The position numbers and the translations under genes are program-made. A stretch of 64,000 nucleotides of DNA from positions 24,687,168 to 24,751,167 of the forward strand of contig NC_135726.1 in NCBI RefSeq assembly GCF_964656455.1, in the 5' to 3' direction. A model generated the notes under the pieces. The model saw nothing but the letters and a program-made list of their open reading frames with translations, was not told the origin of the DNA and did not search any database. Positions 22,911-34,689 of this stretch are shown one piece after another. Position 1 is the stretch's first letter. Each line of letters opens with the position of its first letter. The stretch comes from Halichoerus grypus (taxonomy: Eukaryota > Chordata > Mammalia > Carnivora > Phocidae).

Positions 22911-23682
22911 ACTCTTTATAGAGATACCATAACAATATAAATCATACAATTCATTTAAATTGTAAAATTAAATGAGTTTTAGTATATTCACAGCATTATG
23001 CAATCATCAATACAATTAATTTTAGAACATTTTCATCACCCCAAAAACAAACCCATACAATTAGCAATCATCCCCCCTGTGACTCAATATCCCTTCTCTC
23101 AGCCCTAGTCAATCATTAATCTACGTTCTGTCTCTGTATACAGAGTTGCCTATTCTGGAATAGAAATGGAATCATACAATATGTGGTAACTAGCTTCTTT
23201 TATGCAGCATAGTGTTTTCAAAATTCATCCATGTTGTAGCATGTAGAATTTCATCCCTTTTTATAGCCAAATAATCTGCCTCTGTAAGGATATATTTTCT
23301 TTACCCCTTTATCAGTTGATGGACATTTGGATTTTTTCCCACTTTTTTGGCTATTATGAACAATCCTATATAAATTTTTGTGTGTATGTATTTTTCATTT
23401 CCCTTGGGTATTTATCTAGGAGTAGAATTGCTTGGTCATATGTTAACTCTTTGTGTAAATTTTTGAGGAGTTTGAAGATTATTTTCTAAAACAGCTGCAT
23501 CATTTTACATTCTTAACACTAGTATATGGAGGTTCTAATTTCTCCACATCCTCACCAAAACTTATGTCTTTTATTATTATTATTGTTATTGTTGTTATTA
23601 TTATTATAGCCATCATAGTGGGTATGAAGTAGCATCTCACTATGGTTTTCATTTGCATTTCCTTGATGTTTGATTGACAAAG
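22911..23682 (-). mobile_element. Antisense LINE-1 3' end nested in LINE-1
   Basis: Antisense 3' UTR and ORF2 C-terminal landmarks: TTTTAGTATATTCACAGC, 'TTAGAACATTTTCATCACCCC', 'ATGGAATCATACAATATGTGG', 'TTCATCCATGTTGTAGCATG', 'GTTGATGGACATTTGGATT', 'TTGGCTATTATGAACAATCC', 'GTCATATGTTAACTC' and TCTCCACATCCTCACCAAAAC. Flanks TTGATTTTTTCAA (22898-22910) and TTGATTTTTGACAA (23683-23696) look like the target-site duplication, and host ORF2 reads on across the site. Confidence 0.88.
23571..23611. repeat. (TTA)n/(TTG)n imperfect microsatellite
   Basis: TTATTATTATTATTGTTATTG-type array, grown inside the antisense LINE-1 piece. Confidence 0.85.
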
Positions 23683-24244
23683 TTGATTTTTGACAAAGGT
23701 AATTGAATGGGTAAAAGGTAGACTTCAAAAAACTGTACTAAAACAACTGTTTTTCTGTAAATAAACACACAAACAAGACCCTGATGTCACACATGCAAAA
23801 AATTTTAACTTGCAAAGGATCATAGACTTAAATGTAAGAGCTAAAATTATGAAGGTTTTGAAGAAAAGGCAGAACATCTTTGTTAACTTGTGGTAAGCAA
23901 AGATTTCTTAAGACAAACAGCACAAATCATTAGTATTTTAAAGCACAATTAAAATATGCAAATTAGACTTTGTTAAAATTAAATACTTCTGTTCTTCAAA
24001 TGATAACATAAAATTCTAGAATTGAAAAACTATTCCTTAGTGATAGAAATCAGATCAGAGGTTACCAGGGCAGGTAGGCATAAGGAATTTTTCTGTGGTG
24101 ATAATACTCTCTATCTTAATCAGGTGGTATTATGAAATTTATACATTTGCAAAAATCATCTACTTTATACTTAAAGTAATAGTGTGATTTTTAGCCTAGG
24201 AAACTATACTGTAAATAAAATTTATATTAAAAATAAAGGATTAT

Positions 24245-24520
24245 AAAGCAGTGATGTTCCAAGCACTATGCTATGTGCTGGGTATACAATGACAGTGGAA
24301 ACATGTAGCCCCTGCTTTCATGGAGGTTGTCATCTCGTCTACTTTTATATTATCTGGGTTATCTTATTCAACCTCACAACAATCTTGTAAGGAAATATGG
24401 GCTGGGATTATTCCCTTTTCAGAAATGAAGTAATAATGGCTCAGAGATTTTAAATGAATACCTCAAATCAGAGAGATTACAGAGCATAATGGGACTTGAG
24501 CCTAGGTGTTCTGGCCCTAA
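24245..24520 (+). mobile_element. L2 fragment followed by MIR
   Basis: The first part has 'CCAAGCACTATGCTATGTGC' and 'GGGTATACAATGACAGTGG', L2-like. From about 24335 the MIR order appears: 'CCTCACAACAATCTTGTAAGG', 'TTATTCCCTTTTCAGAAATG', 'AGATTTTAAATGAATACC' and 'TGGGACTTGAGCCTAGGTG'. Confidence 0.65.
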
Positions 24521-24524
24521 AGAC

Positions 24525-25190
24525 AGCCTTTTTTTCTGCAAACTATGAAGTGACACATTTTACCATTTCAAAAGTATTTACAGAACACACACACATAAAG
24601 ACACACACATACCTAGCAACAAAAGCATTAACTTGTAGAAAGAAGCATACAAGTAGACCTGTACCCAAAGACCTACACCAGGTATACTTCTTTCTAGTTT
24701 TATTACCAAGGAAAATGTAGTTAACAACTTTTTTTTAACAACAGTTTCTTTTTCTCAAGGACCAGAAGGAACCACCTGTTCATACATGCCATAGCATATA
24801 AAACCAATGAATCTGATTTTAGGAAGTTCCTTTCATACTTCCCTGCGTGCTTATAAAAATATACATGAATATGTATATCATTATAGCAGTTTTTGATAAT
24901 TAAAAAATACCACATATGTGCCTATATCCAAGGGAGTTACATGTTTTCATGTGTATCTTTGCAGTACACGTTTTTCTCTCCATTTAACATATATCCAGAT
25001 CTATATATAAATATCTACCTCATTCTTTTTAACAGCTACATGATATTCCTCAGCAATGTCTTGACATTTTTTCCCATTATTCTCCTTAATGAAACAATTC
25101 CACAGTGTTCTATTTGGAGGTGGGGAGCACTATAAGCAATAATGTAGGATATGTTCTTTAGAAAAGTGAACTGCTAGCTCAACAGTCATT
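24525..25190. other. Unique sequence, nothing recognised
   Basis: No supported features; contains a short ACACAC stretch near 24585-24612. Confidence 0.45.
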
Positions 25191-25203
25191 CATTTGTAAT
25201 TTT

Positions 25204-25383
25204 TTTAAGATTTTATTTATTTGTCAGAGAGAGAGAGAGCACAAGCACGGGGAGCAGCAGGTAGAGGAAGAAGCAGGTTTCCCGCTGAGCAGGGAGCCTG
25301 ATGCTGGACTTGATCCCAGGACCCTGGGATCATGACCTGAGCCGAAGGCAGATGCTTAATCGACTGAGCCACCCAGGTGTCCC
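25204..25383 (-). mobile_element. SINEC, antisense, with target-site duplication
   Basis: Left arm TTTTAAGATTTTATTTATTTG, GA repeats, tRNA-like head at right ending 'CTGAGCCACCCAGGTGTCCC'. The 13-bp duplication CATTTGTAATTTT is at 25191-25203 and 25384-25396. The long poly(T) arm makes it a possible cryptic splice acceptor for a plus-strand transcript. Confidence 0.96.
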
Positions 25384-25396
25384 CATTTGTAATTTT

Positions 25397-26440
25397 AAAA
25401 AGTATTATCAAGCCATTATCTAAAATGTTTGTGCCAATTCGAACACACTCCCGTGGCAAAATGGATGAGGGTACATATCCTGTACTCATGTGCCCTCTGT
25501 TTTTATTCCAAGCCAATAAACAAATTTGTATTTGTCACGTCCACCCCTCCAAACCCACTGCCTGTCTTCCTTCGTCCAAGGCAAGTGTGGTAATGTCATA
25601 GCTGGCCTGTGATAAGCCACCCCTAAAACACAGGGCTGGGCTCTGAGCAGAGAGTCAGTGCGCCAGGGCCCACGGTGTGGGAACGACAGAGGCCAGCTTT
25701 CTTCCACTCTAGCAGCTCACGTATTTACCGTTTTCCACATGTCTGAGCTAATGACTCTGCTGATGTGGAGTGGAGGATTACACTAAGCCACTCTTTGTAA
25801 TGCTCGCTTGACTGAGGATGAACTCAGGATGAAATGATGTTTGTAATGTTCTTGCAGGAGCTGCAAGCCACTGAATTTGTCAAATATTTATATTGAGCAA
25901 CCAGCATCTGTCTGTCTCTCCGTTCGTATGTATCTATAAAACCCTGTCCTTTTGTCCCACAGTATTTTCAAAGGCTTACAGATAAACCTATAACCAGATA
26001 GGACATAATCTCACTCAGAGGCATGGAACAAGATTCCAAATGAGGCTGTTGATATTATTTATTGATTTCACAGGGTTTACAGGCAGTCCGTTCAGCATTA
26101 GCCATAGATAGTGTTTAAATGCTCCTTGTTCCCATTTCTCTTTTCATGTGCTACTCTACTTCACTCCCTCAAAAACCTTAACTTTAGAGGCTATTACTTA
26201 TCACTGATGTTGTTAGGATTCATCCTGGCTCCGTCCTGGATGGCAACAGTTGATTTAGTGAGGTCCATCTTCCAATCTCTACCCTGTTAATAATAAAAAT
26301 CACTCTCTATAGAAATCTTAAATAGTCACTGTTCTAAAATCCCTTTCTCTGTCAGGAACAGAAATGAGCAGGAACCAAGGTTGGGGGGGGCGGTGCAGAA
26401 AACCACAGCTGTCTGCATGTGGATAAGTAAGCTATAGTCT
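25397..26440. other. Unique, moderately GC-rich sequence
   Basis: No repeat recognised. 25560-25880 is GC-richer and has an acceptor-like TTCTTGCAG near 25850-25858 followed by a 12-codon frame to a stop; not enough to call an exon. A G9 run is at about 26384-26392. Confidence 0.4.
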
Positions 26441-26444
26441 CCCA

Positions 26445-26680
26445 TCTTGAGGAGCTCAACCTCTTGCAAGGTCAGAGGCATATACAACTACCTCAAATGA
26501 TACGTGCTAGAATGGGACAAGGTTGCAAAAAAGGAGAAAGAAACACAAGGTAACTTGGTAGCACAGGGAACTAGATAAGTTGCTTTGACTAGAGATGGCT
26601 TCATACAGGGGCTGAGCCTTCAAAGATCTGGTAAGACAGCTAAAAGCCAAGCAGACGATATCAGTGAAACCCACAGAGAC
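26445..26680 (+). mobile_element. L2 fragment
   Basis: L2 order: 'GAGGAGCTCAACCTCTTGC', 'ATGATACGTGCTAGAATGGG', 'AGATGGCTTCATACAGGGGC', 'TGAGCCTTCAAAGATCTGG' and 'AGCCAAGCAGACG'. Confidence 0.6.
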
Positions 26681-26689
26681 CAAAATGAG

Positions 26690-27775
26690 TATGGCCTTCA
26701 GAATCCAGTACCACTTTATAAAGGTAAACTGGAGTAATTAGAGCAAAGTTCTAAATTTAGAATTAAAAGACTAGTGTCGAGACTCCACTGGAAGGAGCCA
26801 GAGGATATTTTGTTAAGATAATCACAAGGACATTTTTCAGTTTGTCATTATTCCTCATTTTGCAGCTCAAGCCCCAGCGCACACACTGAATCTCAGTATT
26901 TCCAAAGGTCTCTACACACAAAAGAGAAGGATGGGTGATTTATAGTCAGGGAAATAAGCCACTTGGGACATACTCAGAGTGGCAATTCTGGGCATTGTTA
27001 ATTCTGACCCTGTGGCCAGAACGTCCAAGGACACCAGCACAGGCATAACCAACCCTTCCAGCTCAAAACCTGCAGGGGAATATCTTCGTAATGATCAGGG
27101 CCCTGTGAGCCCTTGATTTCTTATACACTTGGGAAGGTGCCTGGAGGCCTGGCCTGATAAACCAAGCTCTCTCGATCCTGAGCATACAGAAGAGGGTTAT
27201 GGCAGGTGACAGGTCCACTTGTGGCTAATGCCAATAAAAGGACACATCTCACTTGCCTTACAATTAAAGCCAGTAGACCCCTCTTGTTGACAATGCATTG
27301 GTAAAAAATGGAAAAAAAAACAATAGAAGTAAAATAAAGAATATACACGAAAACGACGAGAACAGTCATCTGCAAAAGGACCTTTGCTCAAAGGAGCTTG
27401 CTTTTTTTGGTAACTAATGGACAAATCTGTTTGCACACATCAAGTGTGAACTCAGCATTTTGCCCCAGATAATTTAAAGGACAGGCAATGGGAACCATTG
27501 TTAAATACTGAAAGACAAGCTCACAGAAATTCTAGGGGAAAAAAAAAGTCTGAACGCAGCATTTGTTTCAAGTTCAAGCTGTAATTGCCAATATAGAGAA
27601 TGTATAGGAGGTAATGGGTTTGGAAGTGCAGAGCGACTGGACAGGTATAGATCCATAGATCTAGTCCTTGGGAACACCCCGTATGTTCACTCTGCTCATC
27701 CAGTATTTGACCTTGTTTTTCCATCAGCCTACTAAAAAGTCTGACCATTCATTTTCCACTTGTTTTACTCTATGG
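26690..27775. other. Unique sequence, nothing recognised
   Basis: No repeat or gene that I can support. Several 60-84 codon ORFs on the minus strand have no family features. Confidence 0.45.
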
Positions 27776-27804
27776 AGTGTGTGTGTGTGTGTGTGTGTGT
27801 GTGT
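27776..27804. repeat. (GT)n microsatellite
   Basis: About 14 GT units. Confidence 0.97.
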
Positions 27805-28129
27805 ACCTGTAAGCCATGAGTATATGCATTAGAATATGTGTGTCACATTGCAGATATTAAATGAGAAGGGATCTTGATGTTCTTGCTTCCCAGTAAAATC
27901 AAAATCACATTCCCATACATGGCATTTAGGCACTACCTTGGTCATTAAAAATATATACATCTAACCTGTTTTAATCAGAGAACTTCAGAATTGGAAAAAA
28001 AAAAAAAACAACCTTAATTATCCAGTCATGCCATATCATTTCAGATGAGTTACTGAAAGACAACCCCCCAAAACTGGTGGCAACAATAAGACTAAGAACA
28101 AGCAAGATGTATTATTTTTCAGAGAGGCA

Positions 28130-28350
28130 TCTTATTGCTATCTCATTCTTTCTGTCCTACATCCATCCATGCATTCAGAGTACTTAACCACTTATACCGT
28201 ACACATAACAAGTACTGTAAAATAGGATTTGAGTATAAAAAATCAATAAAGTAAAAATCAATAAGGAGCCCTATTCTTGAAAACTTCAGTCCCCAATTAA
28301 GCACATGAAACTAACAGCTATAGTATACCATAGTGCATTAGGGTCATAGT
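28130..28350 (+). mobile_element. L2 fragment, weak
   Basis: CATCCATCCATGCATTCAG, 'ATAACAAGTACTGTAAAATAGG' and 'GGAGCCCTATTCTTGAAAAC' follow the L2 order. The flanking sequence (27805-28130) and 28351-28670 look unique. Confidence 0.45.
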
Positions 28351-28671
28351 AAATCTCTTGTTTCTCACAGTAACTAACTCCAGCAGAAAAAGTAATTCCA
28401 CCAAAAAGAATGCACAGAGATCAAAGCCAGCTGTAATTAAAAATCATGAGAAATAAGTGCCCATCATTGATTAAAATGGTATTTACTATCCATTATAGGC
28501 AAAACAAAACCATCAAAAATAATGGAAGTTCAAAGTTTCTATGCTTTTTATGAATCATGCCAATGAGTACTTTTGCAACAGTACTTACTATAAAATTTTT
28601 ACTTTGGGAATACATTTTATTTTTGAGCCGTATTTTTTCCTGTGTAAAATAAAGACCATAGGCTTGGTATC

Positions 28672-29164
28672 TGAGGTAGGCAGAACAATGCCCACCCCCC
28701 CCCCAAGATGCCCACATTCTAATCCCCAGGAATTGTGAACAGATGTTCTATGGCAAAGCAGAATTAGGGTTTCAAGCTATCAACTGATATTAAAATGAGA
28801 TTATTTTAGATTATCTGGGTGGACACAGTTTAACCACAAGGGTCCTCAAAGGTAGACAAGGGAGGCAGAAAAGCCAGTGACAGAGTGATATAAGACTTGG
28901 CTAAGCTACTGCTGGCTTGGAAGACAGAAGGCAAACAGGAGCCAAGGAATATAGTCAACCTCTGTAAGAAGCTAGAAAAAGTAAGGCAACAGATTCTCTC
29001 CTACAGCCTCCAGAAGGAATGTGGCCATGCAGACACCTTGCCTTTAACCCAATGAGACTGATCTTAGACGTATGACTTCCAGAACCATAACAAAATAAAT
29101 TTATATTGTCTTAAGACACCCAGTTTGTGGCAATTTGTTTCAGCAGCAACAGGAAGCTCCTGCA
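28672..29164 (+). mobile_element. ERVL-MaLR (MLT1-like) LTR, near full length
   Basis: Landmarks TGAGGTAGGCAGAACAATGCCC, 'ACATTCTAATCCCCAGGAA', 'AGATTATCTGGGTGGAC', 'ACAGATTCTCTCCTACAGCC', 'CAGACACCTTGCCTTTAACC', 'TGACTTCCAGAACCATAAC', AAATAAATTTATATTGTC and 'CACCCAGTTTGTGGCAATTTG'. TG...CA ends are plausible at the listed coordinates. A C10 run sits near 28693-28704. The LTR has the expected AATAAA at about 29093. Confidence 0.88.
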
Positions 29165-29194
29165 ACTTCCAATGTTCACAAGATTATCAGAGCA

Positions 29195-29475
29195 GTTGTC
29201 CTACAGAAACTAATTCATTCCCTTTCTCTCCCTCTCTGCCCCTCCCCGTTTCCCTCACCCCCATTTTTCTCCCTCTCTCCCAGAAACCCTTGAAAACTCT
29301 CTCCATGCTATCCTGCCCTATTTTATTTGCCTCCTTCACCCCATTCTCATTTCTCTTCTACAGTAACCCTATTTATATTCCATTAGAAATCAGCAAAATC
29401 TGCCTTGGATTCTCTCAATTTTCCCTCTCTCCCATTCTCTTAAAAAGTCCCACCAAGAAACAAAGATCAAATAGT
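29195..29475. repeat. Pyrimidine-rich low-complexity tract
   Basis: C/T-rich sequence (TTTCTCTCCCTCTCTGCCCC and similar). It yields an artefactual 118-codon plus-strand ORF rich in S, P, F and L, with no domain. Confidence 0.7.
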
Positions 29476-30204
29476 CCTTAGAAGGAGGAAGGCAAGAAAC
29501 TGTATCAATATATTTCCACTTACATTTCTACTTATTTCTACTCTATTCCTCTTGTCACAAATTTTCTGAAGAACCTTATTTAAACTATGGAATCATCATG
29601 CCGACTTCGCCAGGATCATGTAGGTTACAACTACTTTATAAATTATTTCTAATAATATAGAAAATATCCAAACATAAAAATTAAATGAAAACAACTTAGT
29701 TCAAGTGCAATACCTTGAAATCAACCTTTTCAATACTTACCGAAATTCTTTCTATTCACCACCTAAGATGTATATTAAAGAACAAAAGGAAACAAAACAA
29801 ATATAAAAGGATTCAGAAAAACCATCCCAGTTTTGTAAATAATGCAGTTTGAATATACTTGAATTAGCTATTCACTTGAATTTATCAAAATGCAGTATTC
29901 ATCTAAGCTGAAAACTAATCCTGTTTCAAACGTGGCTCAATGTGCACTGAAAAAAAAAAAAGATGACTCTGAGTATGTGGAAGCCCATCTGAATATGCAT
30001 TCAATATAAACTAATAGCAGCTGGGAGATAAAATGCTTCTGATGCAGATGGGCAAGTGCTCTATAGAAAACATTTTTATCTTTTTTTAATAAAAGGGTTT
30101 TTTCCCCTCACTTTAATACAGACATAATCATAAAGAAAATTGCAAAGAATTCATTGCAAAGTACATTCTTAGAAAAACCCATCAAGTTTTCAAAATCCCT
30201 TCTC

Positions 30205-30206
<2 letters not shown>
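29476..30206. other. Unique A+T-rich sequence
   Basis: Nothing recognised; A run near 29950-29961. Confidence 0.45.

Positions 30207-30240
<34 letters not shown>
30207..30240. repeat. (TG)n microsatellite
   Basis: About 17 TG units, followed by a small CpG-containing tail (GCACGCG). Confidence 0.97.
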
Positions 30241-30714
30241 GCACGCGTTTTCTACCGAGGACATATATACTCAGCACCGATAGGTTAGGTTGTAAAAGTT
30301 TAATTCCAAGCAGTCACTTGAGACTCAAAGTATCGTTCTCCTTAACTTGATTTCTTAGCTGGCAAACTACAAGTGTATTTAACCCATAATCCACTGAAAG
30401 AGTAGATTTCATCCAACGAAATAAGAGAGAATGGTATTGCAATTCTCGTAACAAATAGCAGATTTAGTAAGTATTTTGCTTTCTGGTTTATGCTTTTAGA
30501 TGCCTCATATTTGAAAACACACGAGTAACATTTATTAGTATTCCGTATTTGCAATGCTAGAGACAAAAGAGAAGGAAATTCCTTGCACGTTCAAGAAATG
30601 TAATACTCCAATTGCATAATGTTAACTCTTCCCACAATAACCTCTTGTCAGAACAAGGCACGATGTCACAATAGTCTAGAAGACCCTCCAAATCCTCCAT
30701 GAATGTACTTATTC
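30241..30714. other. Unique sequence, nothing recognised
   Basis: No repeat or coding evidence. Confidence 0.45.
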
Positions 30715-31030
30715 CTCCAATATAACTTATCAAGTGCCAACTAAGAAGCAAGCATCATGTTGATTGCTTCCTCACAATAGCCTTGTGTTATCCCCATTTT
30801 ACAGATGTGGAAAGTGAGACTCAGCATTTTAATAGCATAGCTGACTTTCTATGTGAGTCTGAGAACATGTGCCACCTCACTTACTCCTCATGACCATTTT
30901 AGGAGGCCATTATTTTTATTACCCTTATTATACTAAAGAACAAAGAGGGGCAGAATTTAAGAAATTCTGGCCAGAAGTTACACAGCATTTTTAGTAACAT
31001 AGCCCAGAGTCAATCCTGAATTTTTTTGAT
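30715..31030 (+). mobile_element. Two MIR fragments in tandem
   Basis: First copy (about 30715-30840): 'AACTTATCAAGTGCC', 'TCACAATAGCCTTGTG', 'TATCCCCATTTTACAGATG'. Second copy (about 30855-31030): 'CTCACTTACTCCTCATGACC', 'TTATTTTTATTACCC', 'GAAGTTACACAGCATTTTTAG' and 'AGCCCAGAGTCAATCC'. Both plus strand. Confidence 0.65.
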
Positions 31031-31129
31031 GCCTCATCCCAAGCTCATAACCTCTGTTTAGGTGATTTGTCAGTCATAAAAAAAGTCTAAGAAGTGAAGC
31101 TGTGGTCTAAAACTGCAGGTCTTATTCCA

Positions 31130-31335
31130 AAGCCTAAGTGATCAGTTTAGTGAAGGAGATAAGATATGTATCCCAATAATGATGATGCAATAGGAAAGGT
31201 GCCATAATCAAGGTGTGAGAAGGTAAGGCAGGGTAGGCTTAGCGAAACAAGCTTAACTGAGCTGAGCTTTCAAGACGGAAGTAAGTTAAACAGCAGACAA
31301 GTAGAGGGAATGACATTTCAGCAGAGGAAAGATGG
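31130..31335 (+). mobile_element. L2 fragment
   Basis: L2 order: 'GAAGGAGATAAGATATG', 'TAGGAAAGGTGCCATAATC', 'GAGCTGAGCTTTCAAGACGG', 'AGACAAGTAGAGGGAATGACATTTC'. Confidence 0.55.
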
Positions 31336-31339
31336 GCCC

Positions 31340-32674
31340 CAGCAGCGCATGAAAGTGGCCCATGTCTTCAGGGAACTACAAGACTGCAATACAATGCCAA
31401 CATCAAATACACACTTGGAAACCATGGGAAATTAGACTGGACATCTCAGTGCAGAGCAGTTGCTACTCTCCTCTTGCTGTGAAAAGAATAGCTTGGTTCA
31501 CCAGTAAGAGCCAACAGTTCCTCACCCTTATTCTTGAGAGTGTTTTCGAGGAAGGAGAAGTTGCAATTGTACAGCGGGGCCAGCCTCAGCTTGGATCGGC
31601 TGGCACAGTCATGTGTAAGCACTAGGAGCTGAACCTGAAGAGCACCTACGAGGCAAGATTAACTTTCTCAGCAATGTGTTGGACTGTCAAAGACAGACTT
31701 GATTGGCTCACATGAAAATTGTCAATTTAGCAAGAACACATTTATGAAGAGAAAACCTAGTTCTGCTCACTGACACATGTGCAAGATGAGAAGCCGGCAG
31801 TCGAATTGTGTATTTATGATAATTTTGCTATTCCAGGGCCACGGAGGCCATCTACCAGGGAATTGCAGTAATTAGATGAGGAAAATGATTGTTCCATAAA
31901 ACTCAGCTAAAATGTTACAGTGGAGCAGAGAGAAATGAAGAATAAAGAGTATTTCCCAAATCAGAAAAGATTGTTTTATTGTCTATTTTACAAGCATAGT
32001 TAGGATGTTAAATTGGAAGCAAATCTAGCTGGAAAGCAGTAACGTTCCAGATTTGGCCATCAAATTAATTCTGTCATAATGAAATGTGAAATTTAACTGA
32101 AATGAAGAGGAATTGGATTTAGGCTGCTTATGCTGGTGGCTTTCAATTTTAACATAACATAATCCGCAGCCTTTTGTTAAACATAAAAATAAATGCTGAG
32201 CAAACAGAGGCAACTGCTGAACAAGAAACAAAAAGAGTTGCCAATCTAGAGATGCACAAGGCTTACCTGGGAGGTCATCAGAAAGATGAGGATATCAGAA
32301 GAGATCATTTCCAATGTCATTTACAGCAAAGCTCTGAATGACAGTAGCCATAAATTTAGGTCCTCAGAGGGACTAACCTGTCTTAGAATGCAATAAAGTA
32401 TTAAAGTTGGCAAACAGTTTACTTCTTTATAAGTTAAACAGGTTCTAGATTATTCCTGTCATAATTTCCTGCTTGCTTTCCTGATTTTAACTACACTTAA
32501 AGATAGAAAGAAACCAGTGAAATTATGGAGAGGAAGTGGGGTAGCCTAGGTAACCGTGGTTCTGTTGGAGAAGCTGGGATGTCTAGGCTACTCGCTTCAT
32601 GTTTTAGACCTAGAACACAACAGAGAAAACCTACTCCTGCTTTTTAGTCCTCTTTCCACCCCTTATCATCTTCT

Positions 32675-32675
<1 letters not shown>
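31340..32675. other. Unique sequence, nothing recognised
   Basis: No supported repeat or gene. The ORF at 31362-31625 has no domain. Confidence 0.45.

Positions 32676-32713
<38 letters not shown>
32676..32713. repeat. (GA)n microsatellite
   Basis: About 19 GA units. Confidence 0.97.
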
Positions 32714-32716
<3 letters not shown>

Positions 32717-33584
32717 CCTGGCCATATAAGGATGACTCCCCTGCACAGGAGTCAGGGATCAAGGCAGACTGTCAGACCTCATCCAAAGTCCAGTTTTCAG
32801 AACCAGGGCGAGGAAAAAAGGAAGCATCAGTTATGCCCCGTTATAACTTTTTTATACTGATAGCATATCAAAATGATAATATTTGGGGTAAACTGGGTTA
32901 AATAAAATATATTATTAAAATTAATTTTGCTTGTTTCCTTTTTTTTATAATGTAGTTACTAGTCATCCTTAAATCATACATGTGCCTTGCATTGCATTTC
33001 GGTTAAACAATACTGATCTTGACAATCGGCCCACAATTTTGGGCATCACTGTAACTGAGGAGCAATAAGTGGTAAGTATGCTACATGCCTTAGTAAGACA
33101 CATGATCTCCATAAATTGGGAGAACCTACAAAGCTTTGAGAGCCTATTACACTGGTGAAATTCTTGGGAGTCCAGAGTTCTGGAGCATTCTGGGACATCC
33201 TCTCCAGAGTAAAAGTTACATCATTGTACCTTGAACCACCTATCACTAAGAGAAAAGCTCAACAGTAGTAGACTTGTTCAGTTTTTAGAGATATTCCACA
33301 CTTGGGAATAGGATTCTAATAAGTTTACTGGGTGACATAAAAGGATGTTGATTTTGAGAACAGAACAGAAGACAGCTAGCTCTCTGTTGGGTCTAGTCTG
33401 CAGTAAAGAAGCCCTACAACTTGGTGCATACAACCTCACAGATTCCAGGTGGTACAGTTAGTTTTTATTAATCACCTTCCTCTTAACACTTTCCCAGAAA
33501 TGTGACCAATCATAATGCTAGAGAAGCTAGGAATGGATTGAATTGAATGTGAAAATCAAGTGGATTTGACGGATTCAAAAGTGT
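32714..33584. other. Unique sequence, nothing recognised
   Basis: No supported repeat or gene. Confidence 0.45.
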
Positions 33585-34030
33585 GTGCTGTCACAGATGC
33601 TTTTGTCCAGATACCCTTCACTGGGCCAGTGCACCCATCCCCTGGATGCTATGGATGTTAGCTCTCAAAAAAATGTCCCCTATTCCAGAGTTTTCCTTGG
33701 ACCAATGGTAGCTTCCTTTTTCAGGACACTACACATCTTACAGGGGCCAGCCAGCTGCCAGTAACTGATTAGTAAGGCAGCAAAAATGCTGACACCCCTT
33801 GCCTCAAGTGAGACTACTCTGTGGTACAATGAATGGTCCAGATCTCCCCGTGGACAAGGTTTAAATTGTTCCCAGGCAAGTCCACATCCTTGCTTAGTTT
33901 TCCCTGCCATACACTGCTTTCCTCACCTTCCATATTCTTCTTCCCTTACTTCTCTTCTCCTGAGAACACTCTTTTAATAAATCCCTTTAGTAACAATTCT
34001 CATTTCAGGCTCTACTTTCTGGGAGCTCAA
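33585..34030 (+). mobile_element. Possible old ERV-class LTR
   Basis: The 3' part (33895-34030) has LTR-like architecture: C/T-rich stretch, TTTTAATAAATCCC (AATAAA at about 33976), then CAGGCTCTACTTTCTGGGAG, reminiscent of ERVL LTR R-U5 ends. The 5' part is not clearly assigned and no target duplication is visible. Confidence 0.35.
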
Positions 34031-34279
34031 TAACTTTCTGAAGTTACACACTGAAATACTCTGCTCCTCAGTTTATGCATCTATTAAATGAGATGAGAGA
34101 TGGAAAGCATCCTACAGACTGATAAGTATAACCAGGGGCTCTTATTTCTTATGGACCTGGTTTATTCTAGCTGGCAAGCCACCTAGACCACCACAAGTGC
34201 TCCCTAGGGGTCGGGGAAGACTAGAATGGATGGTAAACAAGGAATATAATGAATATCAATCTATGTTAAGTTCTTATTT

Positions 34280-34685
34280 TCATTATAATTTTAGGTGAAT
34301 AGATGTTATAAAGGGGGCACTGATGGTAGTTGTGAAGACATTTCAGGGAAGGTCATGTTAGAGCTAAGTTATAGATGAGTAGTTGTTGGCTAGGAAGAAA
34401 GGTGAAAGGAGGAGGATAGTACAGGCAATGGGAATAGAACAATCCAAGAGGCCACAAAAATAGGAATGTGTGTGATCCCACGTCTTATAGCAGTTTGCGG
34501 CAGAACTTACTATTTGTGCCACGCAAAATGATACCTAGGTTTATATTATTATAGCATAGAAACTTCTTAATCAGGAGAAATGGGATTTATGCTTTTTCTT
34601 ACTTTCATCAGAACAGAGACTATGTCCTTCTTCATCTCTCCTGTTTCTCTATTTCTCAGTGAATATTAATCACTTCTAGGCTATT
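34280..34685 (+). mobile_element. L2 fragments
   Basis: 34280-34480: 'GACATTTCAGGGAAGGTCATG', 'AGCTAAGTTATAGATGAG', 'CAGGCAATGGGAATAGAAC'. 34600-34685: 'CATCAGAACAGAGACTATGTCC' and 'TTCTCAGTGAATATTAATC', an L2 3' end order. A weak MIR-like stretch precedes at 34055-34110. Confidence 0.5.
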
Positions 34686-34689
34686 GTAA

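Larger units (their letters stand above)
20520..24240 (+). pseudogene. LINE-1 ORF2 remnant, endonuclease region to 3' UTR, carrying three insertions
   Basis: Decayed ORF2 is readable from the endonuclease region (about 20570-21260) through the RT core (21480-22160, including words that normally encode GFLPGMQ and the NINKTLYEKPT region) and the post-RT region (22300-22900) into 'GGATCATAGACTTAAATGTAAG' near 23817-23838. A 3' UTR with GGTTACCAGGGCAGG and 'TTATACTTAAAGTAATAG' ends near 24240. It is interrupted by SINECs at 20700-20818 and 21806-22003 and by an antisense LINE-1 at 22911-23682. Non-functional. The insertions make this fossil's age order readable. Confidence 0.85.

Noticed and set aside
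25850..25900. Possible terminal exon after TTCTTGCAG
   Set aside because: Only 12 codons to a stop, no recognised protein end, and such acceptor-like words occur by chance at this frequency.
29125..29481. 118-codon plus-strand ORF rich in P, S, F and L
   Set aside because: Direct product of a pyrimidine-rich low-complexity tract starting within a MaLR LTR.
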